Shown piece by piece: positions 10,201 to 21,000 of a stretch of 64,000 nucleotides of DNA (the first letter of the stretch is position 1; every line of letters begins with the position of its first letter). The DNA is from Diphasiastrum complanatum. Lineage: Eukaryota; Streptophyta; Lycopodiopsida; Lycopodiales; Lycopodiaceae. The stretch is from NCBI GenBank assembly GCA_029204225.1, contig CM055096.1:42032901-42096900 (forward strand), given 5' to 3'. The position numbers were made by a program, and so were the translations under genes. A model generated the notes under the pieces. That model was not told where the DNA came from. It did no database searches and worked only from the letters and a program-made list of their open reading frames with translations.

Positions 10201-10980
10201 TGAAGAAACAAATGTTTCAAGCCACAAAGCTTTGCTAGCTTTAGAGCTCAAGGCCAAAGGAAGACAAGGAAGCAGTGTGGATGCGAACAGAAAACCTTAG
10301 AGGACCGAAGATACGAAGATGACAGTCAAATGTTTGCTGACTGAAGGTCACGTGAACATGAAGGTAAAATATTCGTGGACCCAAGGTGACCTGTTGGCAA
10401 GGCCAAAGAAGACACGAAGACCCAAGAGGCAGTATATCTCCACATGTCAAGATACACAACGGATCTCCATGCATCAAAGTGCAAAGGAGATCGTGAAAGT
10501 ACAAGGGAGATGTCATTCTCCAGAGACTAACAAAATACCATGGGAATGTGCGTAATCAACCATTCTTGTAATCTCCTGATCAACTAATCGCGTCCTCCTC
10601 TCTATATACGTGGAGATCCTGATTATTAATATACGTAGATGCAAGTAAAAGGCAGTGGTAGCATACCAATGTAAGATGAGCACGGTGTTGTTAGCTAATG
10701 TTCAAGAAGTTCGCTAGTAAGCGCGACAAGTTTTGATTCAAAAAAGAGTTTCTTTTGCCCCAATATGATGTGTGGTCTATCACAACAACGTTGAAGGAAT
10801 TCTTTGATAATACAATAGATGTTTTATGCAGAAGAGTTTCTTGTCTTGATTATGATCGAATGATTTATTGTCTAGTAATTGTATTTTTGTAATTAGCTGG
10901 TTCAATCTTATTTTACACACTGGTTTTACATTGTTGAATGCATAAATAAATTATACGTAGGTCAACAGTGTCTGTCTACA
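10201..10980 (+). repeat. 3' region and LTR-like end of copia copy 3
   Basis: It aligns by eye with 7,871-8,170 and with 293-912. Shared blocks include AGAGATCGTGAAAGTACAAG, CATTCTCCAGAGACTAACA, ATCAACCATTCTTGTAATC, a TATATACG box near 10,603, CGCTAGTAAGCGCGACA, and the end GTGTCTGTCTACA at 10,980. It ends in CA as expected for an LTR. Confidence 0.6.
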
Positions 10981-11123
10981 CCTTGGAGGATTGTAGATCC
11001 TATCACAGATGGCAGTAGACCAAAGGACATAATCGAATTCCATCTAGGTTTGTTTTCTTTGGGATTCCCAGAAGTGGTATCGAAGCATTTGACATTCTAG
11101 AAATATTCCATTTTTTTTTTCAG

Positions 11124-11136
11124 TGGTATCAGAGCT
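11124..11136 (+). promoter_or_regulatory. Primer-binding site (initiator Met-tRNA type)
   Basis: TGGTATCAGAGCT is complementary to the 3' end of plant initiator Met-tRNA and matches PBS sites of elements S and C here. It precedes the Gag of copia copy 4 by about 115 bp. A second, altered copy, TGGTATCGAAGC, lies at about 11,073. Confidence 0.75.
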
Positions 11137-11249
11137 GTGAACTCATATTTGAGAGCTAATATAGCCTAAGAGCTATTAGATCCAAGAGACAGGCAATAAA
11201 AGAAAAAACAAGACACCAAAAGAATAGTTGAAGAACACAATCTACAACA

Positions 11250-12240
11250 ATGGCATCGATCAACAATATCCAATAAAAAATCTGCACAATCCTCAACTCA
11301 GCCGAGTCAAACTTCCTAGCATGGAAGGTAAAGACTCTCTCATATTAAAGGGAGAAGGGCTATGGCTCTAGATAGATGACACCAAAGAGATTCCTACGAC
11401 CATCGACAAAGAGCTACGAGAATGGAGAGATAAGAATGACAAGGCAGGAATGACAAGGTAGTAGCCGTGTTGTCATCATCTATCGAAGATAGCCTCACAC
11501 TTGACCTGACTACACTCTCCAATGCAAGAGATATGTGGGATACATTGCTTACTAGATTCTAGACAAAATCACGCAATCAAATCATGCTTCTTGAGGATCA
11601 ACTGACAAACCTATGATGGGATGGTAGAGACCTCACTTCCTTTATCAGAAAGATGAAGGATCTGTTCCTTTTGTTACACAACGCCTAAATAGAAAATGTA
11701 GTATCAGCAAAGAAGCAGCTCACCTACCTGTTATGAGCTTTACGAAGATCTTTCCAGACAACCTGAACGCTGCTAGCAAAGAATCCAGCGATGACACTTG
11801 AAAAGGTAGTGATCGAGATTCGAGAGGAAGTCAAAGCTGGAGAACATCTTGATCACAATGATAGCTTAGATCAGGCTCTCTATAGTGATAAAGAGAAGTC
11901 AAAGAAGCAGTTCAAGCCTAAGAGAGAGTCAGATTGAAAGAAGAATCACGACCAACAAATAGAAGGAGCCAGCAAAGGCAAATGGAAGAACAAAGAAAAG
12001 CCGAGACAGTAGAATGGCTACAAGAGAGTATGCGTGAGATGCAAACGCGAAGGACATACTGTCAATTCATGTTGCCTAAATCCAAAAATAGAGTGTATCC
12101 ATTGCCACAAGAAGGGTCATGCAGCCATTGATTGCTACCAAAACCCAAGAACAAGCAGCCTCAAGGCAAATGAGAGAACAATAATAGTTCCTCCTACATC
12201 GAAGAGCCAGAGAGCTCAAAGATGGGTGAAGAAAGATTGA
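11250..12240 (+). pseudogene. copia copy 4: Gag with two zinc knuckles
   Basis: ATG at 11,250 opens MASINNIQ, then a stop and NSAESNFLAWKVKTLS, a Gag N-terminus. A UBN2-like stretch, RDMWDTLLTRF...LLEDQLTNL, lies at 11,530-11,640. Two knuckles follow in adjoining frames: CVRCKREGHTVNSC near 12,030-12,073 and CIHCHKKGHAAIDC near 12,097-12,138. Several stops and frame changes occur. It is the only copia copy in the window with two knuckles, so it is a different lineage from copies 2, 3 and C. Confidence 0.75.
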
Positions 12241-12720
12241 ATCATGGTAATTTGATCGCCTATCTCTATGCAGACATGTGTGTAGCCTCGACCTCTAACA
12301 CACAAGAGATTATTCTTGATTTTGGAGCAACCTCTCACTTCGTTACATCAAGACAGATATTGTCTAACTTTCGGAGTGTAGATACATCAAGATTTATAGT
12401 TCTTGGAGACAGATCGAAACACCATGTGAATGGTATTGGTTTGCTGTGGCTCAACACAAATGACAGAGGCAAATGACTAGAAGATGTTCTGTTCGTACCC
12501 ACACTACAGCAAGATTTGCTGTCAGTAGCAAGGACACTAGATTTTGGGATGTGTGTGACGTTCTCGAACGAAACATGCAATGTCATTGATGCTAGCACCA
12601 ATACGCTGATTACTCAAGTAGAATAAAAGACAATCTGTATCATTTGAAGGTACGCCTACCTGCAGATCAAGCACATCAAGCCCATGATTCGGCAGATGTT
12701 CTATGACATTTGTTGAAGGA
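12222..12720 (+). pseudogene. copia copy 4: protease, truncated
   Basis: IILDFGATSHFVTSRQIL carries the protease motif with Phe replacing Ser after the catalytic Asp (D-F-G-A instead of D-S-G-A). It continues as DVLFVPTLQQDLLSVARTL and CNVIDASTNTLIT. A final LYHLKVRLPAD-like piece belongs to the start of the pre-integrase domain. Recognisable sequence ends near 12,720. Confidence 0.7.
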
Positions 12721-13658
<938 letters not shown>

Positions 13659-13659
13659 C

Positions 13660-13812
13660 ATGGCGTCAAGGAGACTCGGATCCACAATAGACTTTGTCAT
13701 TCTTCACAATGAGAAAGACAAAGCAGAAAATTGGATACCAAAAGAATACATTAAAAACACATGGGTATTAATGCATCCATCATTAAAAGGAGCTTTTAGA
13801 AAGAAAAAATAA
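13660..13812 (+). CDS. Unidentified 50-codon ORF after the (GA)n array
   Basis: It reads MASRRLGSTIDFVILHNEKD then NWIPKEYIKNTWVLMHPSLK and ends with a basic RKKK. The charged and aromatic composition looks coding, and a (GA)n tract in the 5' leader is common in plant genes. I do not recognise the protein, and no continuing exon could be proved. It could be a first exon, a decayed gene or chance. Confidence 0.25.
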   Translation: MASRRLGSTIDFVILHNEKDKAENWIPKEYIKNTWVLMHPSLKGAFRKKK

Positions 13813-15264
13813 TCCAAGTCATCTTTCAAGTCCTATTGGAAAGCTAGGATCTTGACTTTAGAGCATCGCCAGGTGGACAATCCATATCAGAGGTGTTAGT
13901 TCAACATGTTTATGTGATTCCGAGTTGACTATTCAATCCGTCAATCCAAATGATCAAAAAAAATGCAATTGTAAGTATCTGAAGCATTGTAGTTTTATTT
14001 TATGCAACTAAATTCAACTCTATTCTTTTATGCAGATTTACTTTTAGTTAGCAGACTAAATTTGGATATCTATTTGGAAATTCATATCTATTATATCATT
14101 CATATTTATATCCATCAAATATAAAGATATGGGAGCCCACACAATCACTTGCAGGTATATTGGATGTCATACATCTATATATAGTGAAATTGCACTACAA
14201 AGGCCGATCTTCAAAGGAACGTGTCGATAGTGGTATCTTTTTTTATGGATCACTTTACATTCCAAATATGCATGGAAGTTTTGGAAATCTTGAGCCCCTC
14301 CACTTCTAAATTTGGATAGTGAAGAATGTACTACTGCTGACAACATTGTTTTAGAATCATTTCAATGCAAGCTCTTACTGATGTAAAGATTTCTATAAAA
14401 ATAAGTATCGGGTCCAAAAATGTCTGATTAAGCTGGTTTAATTATTTGAATGTATTTGTTGATTTATTTCAACTGCAAATGTGCATAGAACATCGACAAT
14501 ATTTGTTTGTAAGGATTTGTCAGATGATACATTGTTAGAACTTATGGACAAAGGTTGGGACCATAAATCAAATGAAGATATAGATTGTCGAATAAAAAAA
14601 GACTCCATTTGCTTTCGATATCAAATTTAAAGACAAATGTTGAGTCTTAAATTTAACTATCAAAGATGAAAAAAGAGTGGTACAACATGGATACCATTAG
14701 ATCAAGACATGGAACAAGATGGACACACTAATAGAAAGCAAATTGACATTACATACAATGATGAACTCATTACTACTATTGAAGTTGAAGAAGGTTGGAG
14801 CCTTCACTATATTCAAACAGAGCTTGTCTTATTACAATACGAGCTTCCAGAATAAAGTTAGGTTCATTGTTCATGAGAAACTAGTAAGTTCTTTAATATT
14901 AATTTATTTGATGCAGTAATTTGTCAGTAATGCAAAATTATGTTTTATGTAGTATTTAATAAAACAAATTTTCTTTTGCAAATACAGAAAAGATGAACAA
15001 TTTACAAATTGCAAAGATCTAAGCACGATGATCAAGGTGATTGAAGAGCCATAATTTGCAAAAGCAAGCACACGAGATTGTGAAAATAAATGTATAGTGT
15101 TAAAGCTTTTTATATTGATATAATTGAGCCTCGAACGTTGGGGTTTTTTTTATAAAATATGCTTCATTCCACTATGGTCTTTAGATTTGACTATTTTTTC
15201 TTACTTCCTCTGTTTCTTTGTCTGCTGCTAAATCAGCCTTACACATATTATTGTCTTTAAAAGG
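13813..15264 (+). other. Unidentified region with coding-like fragments
   Basis: Short plus-strand stretches look protein-like but change frame. Near 14,200-14,280: GSLYIPNMHGSFGNLEP. Near 14,510-14,620: CKDLSDDTLLELMDKGWDHK. Near 14,725-14,855: ITYNDELITTIEVEEGWSLH. The rest is AT-rich and could be intron or decay. No known family was recognised. Confidence 0.3.
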
Positions 15265-15582
15265 ATGAGTTTGATTAAATCTTGTCTGAATTTATACACA
15301 TCATTACGTGTGTACACACCAAGTGAGAACTACAAACAGACACAAAATTGGGTTGAGAAATACAGCTGCAAAGTAAAAAACAAAGAGGATCATGATGATT
15401 ACTTGTTCCGTATCAACCATGTCTTGTTGAAAATTATACCACTCAAAAAATCTCTTTGCATTATAGAGCGTAAATCACCAGCAACTACATGCATCTTATT
15501 GTTGGGGAGTCTATACATCAAAAACAAATATAAGGCCTATCCAAATAAAATTCTGAATACATTTCATATAAGGTCTATCTAA
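15265..15582 (+). CDS. Unidentified 105-codon ORF
   Basis: It opens MSLIKSCLNLYTSLRVYTPS and includes NYKQTQNWVEKYSCKVKNKE and PATTCILLLGSLYIKNKYKA. GSLYI also occurs in the fragment near 14,250. No domain was recognised, and the frame could be accidental in this AT-rich region. It abuts minus-strand coding-like sequence starting at 15,575. Confidence 0.25.
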   Translation: MSLIKSCLNLYTSLRVYTPSENYKQTQNWVEKYSCKVKNKEDHDDYLFRINHVLLKIIPLKKSLCIIERKSPATTCILLLGSLYIKNKYKAYPNKILNTFHIRSI

Positions 15583-15766
15583 ATAAGAATACATTCATCA
15601 CTAATGCTGATACCTTGATTGATATTATTCTTGGTCTGGCCACAAGTATGGAAGTTGGCAATACTTCAAGAATCATAAGTTTATTATCAAAACTTTTGTG
15701 ACAATTTTCACAAGAATTCATTTTTAAGCATACAGGTTTCACCACCCCATCCACAATAGTGGCCAT
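15575..15766 (-). pseudogene. Unidentified minus-strand coding fragment
   Basis: The 63-codon frame reads MATIVDGVVKPVCLKMNSCE then NCHKSFDNKLMILEVLPTSI. The C-x-N-x-C-x2-C-like spacing is suggestive but is not a known motif to me. It may belong with the fragments at 15,959-16,462, 17,298-17,800, 17,910-18,300 and 23,691-24,263, all on the same strand. Confidence 0.25.
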
Positions 15767-15958
15767 GGAGATTATACTTAAACTCCAATGCAGCCAGCAA
15801 AATAAATATTTTTCTATTGATCACTTTTTTGACATCTTACCAAAGTAAAGCTAGCAGTACAACAAATAAGACTCAATATTATACTTACTTGGATGCATAA
15901 GAAACCACGAATAGTTTTGCAGTTGGACTGCATTGTAAAAAAATCCTCTTCAAAAGAT

Positions 15959-16462
15959 TCAACGCTTCATCGTTGTGCATGAGATTTTGTTCCACAAAAA
16001 GATCAGTGATGATGAAAACTTAATTCTTGAACATTGACTAATGGAGTATTGCAGTAACTCCAGTCCACCGTCAATTATGACATTTGTTACATATTCTTTT
16101 TTTTTTTTAAGAACATTACAATCAAAATCATGAAATCGTAATATATAATCGATTTCTGGAATAGTTAGAGAAAAGTAAACATTGAGTCCATCAATTTTCT
16201 TACTAGTAAAATTTTTCATATTCATTATAGTAATCGGATTCAAAAATATCTTGAGTGTGATTATAAGGAGTACGTACTAGATATTCAATTTATTTATAGT
16301 ATTATAAGGCATTTGTGAAAATACAGTATAGATAGCCGTATTCAAAATCTCTTCTAAAATGCGGCCCTCTACATAGGTACTTGACCAGATAGAAGTTTCA
16401 AGAGTTTTATTTATATTTGTATTTTTTTTTCTTTGCCTTTTACTATGTATTCCCTTCCCCAT
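15959..16462 (-). pseudogene. Unidentified minus-strand coding fragment
   Basis: From 16,462 the minus strand reads MGKGIHSKRQRKKNTNINKT and GRILEEILNTAIYTVFSQMP. After a stop near 16,277 it continues KNFTSKKIDGLNVYFSLTIP then EIDYILRFHDFDCNV and VTNVIIDGGLELLQYS. The long coding-like run with alternating polar and hydrophobic residues suggests a decayed or intron-containing gene. No family was recognised. Confidence 0.3.
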
Positions 16463-16469
16463 GAATGTC

Positions 16470-17290
16470 TCGAGGTGTTAGGATCACTTTGGTCTCGCTT
16501 GCTTGTGAGTCGCCCGTGTGAGAAAGTTTGTTTTATCCATTGGAGGTGGACGAGTCATAGATGCCTGAACCTTGTAAGACCAAAATATCTATCTCTTAAT
16601 CTAGATTGAAGTTGAAAATCTTTAGGCATAATGCAAAAGCAAGGTGGAAAGCCCTTAATTGTGGATTTGGTGATTCAAGCATTTAAAAGACCCCATATTC
16701 CAAAAAAACAAATAGGCATGAGGGATTCTTTTCTAGGCACATGCTGAAAGGTTCAATCAACATTCAATACCTTAGAAGTGACTGGTGCAAAGCTGAGAAA
16801 AGTGAAGAGAGGAGCACAATGGCAAAATGAAGAAGATGGGTGGGCTCTCAGGCTTATAAAAGAGGAAGATGTTCTGTTGAAACAAGGCTTTTAGTTATGT
16901 TATGAGGTTCAGGTTCTGTTGTGTACAATGAGGTTTAAACACCCTCTTCTATTTCGTTGTCTACTGTAGGTTCTTGTGATGATCCTAACACTCTTGAGTA
17001 TACTTTGAGGTTGGATGCTATGGCCATAATCTGTCACCATCTTGCTACTCTCTATTGATATGGTTGAGGTATTAAACTCCCTTTGATCTTGAGAATGCCA
17101 TTCCTTGGTAGAATGCTGCATCTTCCTCTAGATTTTGAGAATTTTAGTTTGTGCAAGACTGCTAATTGTTTTTGTTCTGGGTTAAGAGTGATGATGCTTA
17201 ACTCTCTTCTTGGATTCATGGATACGGCATCGAGATTGTTTTTCTAGCTCCTGTGTATGCTGATATACTAAGACTCTCTATTATTTTCAA
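16470..17290. other. No recognisable feature
   Basis: No coding motif on either strand. The region may be an intron or an unknown insertion within the minus-strand gene remnant that flanks it. Confidence 0.4.
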
Positions 17291-17297
17291 GAAATTA

Positions 17298-17800
17298 CTA
17301 AGAATGTTTTGTTTCCAAGGATAAAATACTGAGCTTTCTGAGAACTGTTTCTTCTATACAATTTGCATCATCATCTTCTTCAAGATTCAGGCAAATGGTA
17401 TTGTCATGAAGGAATAATCTCCTTTCATATGGATCAAAAAATTCTAAATCTTTCTTTTTGCGCATATCTATGTAACCCGAATAAAGGGCCATTGTAGATG
17501 ATCTTTTTGTAGTATCACTAGGAGTATAATCCAGTATTTTAACAGCCAAATCCCTTTCCACAATAACTATTTTATTTGTTCCTCTAGTGTAAGTATGGCC
17601 TCTTCAATTAACAGATAATGACTTGACTGCCATAATCACAGTGGCAGCATATGGATTAAAAGATGAATGATATATACAAATCTCATTATTCTGAAAGTTT
17701 TTTAAATAATGAGAAAGAGACACATCCTTTCTTCTGGGTGATACACCTCGAAGGCCTTCATGTCTCATACCAAAGGCATCTAGTTCAATAGCATCATGTG
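17298..17800 (-). pseudogene. Unidentified minus-strand coding fragment (about 165 codons)
   Basis: From about 17,800 the frame reads DAFGMRHEGLRGVSPRRKDV, then CIYHSSFNPYAATVIMAVKS. After one stop near 17,600 it reads ERDLAVKILDYTPSDTTKRS, MALYSGYIDMRKKKDLEFFD and LEEDDDANCIEETVLRKLSI. Apart from the single TGA-type break the frame is open over about 500 bp, unusually long for this AT-rich window. I do not recognise the protein. It could be a host gene or an old endogenous viral gene. Confidence 0.4.
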
Positions 17801-17909
17801 AGAGTCAAGAAAATAAATTTACAATAATAGATAACAATACAACCTCAGACTTCAACATTTGATTGAAAAAAAAAAATTGCACAATATCAATACCAATATA
17901 ATATCTACT

Positions 17910-18300
17910 TACCAAATCAAGATTGTCGTATTCAACAATGTTCGTTCTGCAAATGTGCTTCTACACTACTCGAGGGGATATACTGAGTCTTTGGAGGAAA
18001 TTTTTTTTGGAAATCCAAAAATTCCTCAGTCGGCAAAGTTTCTTCATAGGCTTTCGATATTTCAATTATGGCCCTCAATGCCCCCTTGCCAGATTTCTGA
18101 TTTCCATCTTTATCAAAATCTATCTCACTTTCAAGATCATTATAAGTATAATCAATTGTGTTAGAAACTTCTAATAAATGCTATGCAAAAATTGAGAAGA
18201 CTTCATCCTCTCTCATATTCAAAATGTCTTGTATATCATTAAAAGAAATATAACTGTCATTATTTATAAAGTATACGAGAACATCGAGTAGAGTTAATGT
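17910..18300 (-). pseudogene. Interrupted minus-strand gene, downstream part
   Basis: From 18,300 the minus strand reads LTLLDVLVYFINNDSYISFN then DIQDILNMREDEVFSIFA. After one TAG it reads NTIDYTYNDLESEIDFDKDG and GALRAIIEISKAYEETLPTE. Its frame is continuous with the fragment 23,691-24,263 when element S and one copy of AATGT are left out. S therefore landed in the coding sequence of this unidentified gene. The single TAG may be later decay. Confidence 0.5.
18296..18300 (+). repeat. Target-site duplication AATGT, left copy
   Basis: AATGT directly precedes the TGTGAAAAATGC start of the 5' LTR and is repeated at 23,686-23,690 directly after the 3' LTR. A perfect 5-bp duplication is typical of LTR-retrotransposon integration. 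Confidence 0.95.
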
Positions 18301-18776
18301 TGTGAAAAATGCAAAAATAAGCTTGGTAGAGGCCAAAAATCATGTATATAGATAAACACACATGTGTGGAGCCTGTTCCCATGTGTGAAAATAGTGTACT
18401 TGTCATGTACCATAATCATATAGGTTGTACATATGATTTAATTCAAGTTCTAGTGGCTAAAAAGGCCAAAAACTAGTTTTCTAGACCTATGACACATGGC
18501 ATCAGTCTATTGCTCGCATGAGCCACATCCTTTGGTGAGGTGTCACATCCCATGTGTAGAGGACAGCTCACATGTGTGGAATAAGCTGAAGTAGACGAAT
18601 TTTGACTTCTAGAAGATTTTCAAGTAGATCTCCATATAGAAGGAAAATGGACCAAAGGTGCTCAAAATAGAAGGTTTTGTCCAAGTGTCAGTTTTGCATG
18701 ATGAATCATCATATGACAAAGCACCTTCACACGTGGGATCAAATGGATGATCAGTACCACGAGCTCCCACTTATTG

Positions 18777-18785
18777 TATATATAG
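18777..18785 (+). promoter_or_regulatory. TATA box of S LTR
   Basis: TATATATAG in TATTGTATATATAGAGCC, conserved at 23,332-23,340 in the 3' LTR. It is a likely RNA polymerase II promoter for the element. Confidence 0.6.
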
Positions 18786-18937
18786 AGCCACATTTGGCCA
18801 TAATCAGAGTGAGACACCAATCTTGGTTTTGGAAGCAATTTTGAGTGATTCTCTCCATTTGTCTATATTTGTTTTGATTGTTTTGAGGTTCTATCAATGT
18901 GTACTTTATTTTCAGGTTGAGTCCGTACTCAGACAGT

Positions 18938-18955
18938 GTTTCACACGTGTGAAAC
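18938..18955. promoter_or_regulatory. 18-bp palindrome with G-box core (CACGTG) in 5' LTR
   Basis: GTTTCACACGTGTGAAAC is its own reverse complement and contains CACGTG, the plant G-box core bound by bZIP and bHLH factors. It is conserved exactly at 23,494-23,511. Confidence 0.65.
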
Positions 18956-19129
18956 CATAAAGTACACTTACCTTCAATTAATGATTGTTCTTGTTAGGAT
19001 TTTGTGTCTAGAATTGATCTAGATTGATCTTAATCTGAAGTAGATTGATAGATCAAGTAATCTGACAACCAATCCCTCTTGACGATCCGATTAGGATCCA
19101 CTCTTGGTCCTTTTTGTACTTTTTGCACA

Positions 19130-19142
19130 TGGTATCAGAGCC
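19130..19142 (+). promoter_or_regulatory. Primer-binding site of element S
   Basis: TGGTATCAGAGCC starts at the base after the 5' LTR and matches the plant initiator Met-tRNA 3' end. This fixes the orientation of the element as plus. Confidence 0.95.
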
Positions 19143-20703
19143 TAGTACAAGAGGTTTTGCTGAAATTGATAGGGTTAATCCAAATCAAAGCCAAAATTAG
19201 CAGTTTTTTGGAAACTAGTCAAATTTTGTGTAGCGAGTTGGATTTGATAGCTATCCTCAAAATTTTTGGTTTAGTAATCAAGATCTTGTTGTGGGCTGTA
19301 GGAACCCTTTTCACACGTGTGAGGTCATACAGCTCCGGTTTTGACTGAGAAATTTCAAAAATTTATAGAATTTGACTCACATACTCAATTTGAGTGATTT
19401 TTGGTGCAAAATCAAGCATTTTCTATAGAGAATTAATCACTTGAGTAGTTCTTGGATTAGATCAGCCAAGAAATTAAATTTGAAGCTTGAATTAGGTGCA
19501 TTAATTGATTATCTCTGATTTTTTGGTGCATGTTGAAGTTGAGAGAGATTTTGCTAAAAATCATAGATTAAGGAGTGATATGCAAGGTGAGAGGTTGAAA
19601 TCCATTGTACCATCACTCTAGATTTGTTCAAGAGTGATAGGGTCAAGTTTAGAAGCATCAATTTGCTAGAAAACATCCTTGGATCTGTCCTCCAAGTGAA
19701 ACCTCGAGAGTTTCTAGTGCATATAGAGCATCTATGCAAATATTTTGTAGAATTTGACATAGATTGGCTTAAATTGAGAGTTCTAGAAAAGAGATTGAGA
19801 TCCAAGTCACATTGTTCAACCCTACTCAATTTGTTTGAGTGATTGTAAGGTTTGAAAAGAGTCATTAAGGTGTCTATGGCAAATGTGTAGAGAGAGATCC
19901 AATTTTCTAAAGAGTTCCTTCCTTTGTAGAGGGCAAGACCTAGAAGCTCATTATGTGTTGTTATAGGTGAAGAATTTGTCTTCTCCTAGTTGATCAAATC
20001 TTTCTAAGTGGTATTAGCTCTTTGAAGCACAATATCTTAGTGAGAAAAATCACAACTTTTGATTTTGAATTTCATTCCAAGTCTTAAAAAGTAGAGTAAT
20101 TGGTGGAATCCAATAGGAGTGATTGAATTCAATTTGTTGAGCAAAAATTGACATAGAATGTATGAAACTCAAATTAGTTCTATTCAACTTTCTTTGTGAG
20201 AGTGTGAGGGTCAATTTGTGATCCCACTGGATGTCTAGAATGAGGAGGAGTCCATATTTGAGTATTCATGCATGGTTGAGATCTTTGTGAATCTGTAGTT
20301 GTCTAATTTTTTAGCTTTATGAAAAATTGGTGGTATAGTTTGTTTTCAAATCAAATCAAATTCATTCTAAATCTCAAGAGTGAGATTATTTGGGTCAAGA
20401 GTGAGTCCAAAAGAAGTGATTAACTTTGATTTTCATGTGTTTGAAACAAAATCCATCTTTTGTTCAAGAATCTCAAGTGTTGAGAGAACTAGTCAAGTGA
20501 AAAGGAAAATCTAGGTGTCAAATCTTTTCATATCCATTTCAACTTTCAAAATTGGTATTTGATGAGTCCAATAGGAGAGTGGATCTGATTTCTTTTGTGA
20601 TTTGATTCAAAGATTGTATGCTTTTGTCTTAGTGATCAAAGCAAAGTTTCCAAGTGACTAGTCAATAGGTTTGTGAGTTAGATCTTTTGTAGATCCTTCT
20701 AGG
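19143..20703 (+). other. Long leader of element S with degenerate repeats
   Basis: About 1.56 kb without a clear coding frame. The phrase TCCAATAGGAGTGATT and variants recur near 20,107, 20,405 and 20,567, and CTCAAGAGTGAGATT-like words also recur. It may be a decayed Gag N-terminal region or a noncoding leader. Confidence 0.45.
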
Positions 20704-21000
20704 TTGTTGAAGATGTTCAAATCTAGTCTCTTGAGAGTCACAAATTACATTTGTAGAATCATATCACAGGTTTTTATTCACATAGCATCAATAGGTGGCA
20801 TTCTATTGAAGGAAAGAAAGGATCCTAAGTGCAACCTTTGTGACAAGGGAGGATATATTTCCTCAAGATGCTACAAAAAGAAGACCAATCCATCCAAGGA
20901 GAACCAAAGCAAGGGGGCCGAGGTGAAGGATGGAGCTTCAAGTTCGAAATGCAAATACAAGAAGGACAAATCTTAGAAAAGGTGTTTCCTTTGTGGAAAG
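20704..21000 (+). pseudogene. Element S: Gag-like zinc-knuckle segment
   Basis: The 90-codon frame includes KERKDPKCNLCDKGGYISSR then CYKKK. This is a C-x2-C-x4-Y-x4-C knuckle, with Tyr replacing the usual His, followed by a Lys/Ser/Glu-rich tail. After a stop at 20,974 a second CFLC-G-K motif begins. Knuckles of this kind in Gag bind element RNA. The His-to-Tyr change and the stop suggest decay. No protease motif follows. Confidence 0.65.

Larger units (their letters stand above)
18301..19129 (+). repeat. 5' LTR of element S
   Basis: Begins TGTGAAAAATGC and ends TTTTTGCACA (829 bp). It contains a TATATATAG box at about 18,777-18,785 preceded by several CACATGTG/CACACGTG words. An 18-bp perfect palindrome lies at 18,938-18,955. 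Pairs with 22,756-23,685. Confidence 0.95.

Noticed and set aside
11124-11136. tRNA gene at TGGTATCAGAGC sites
   Set aside because: Only the short tRNA-complementary primer site is present; no cloverleaf can be formed around it.
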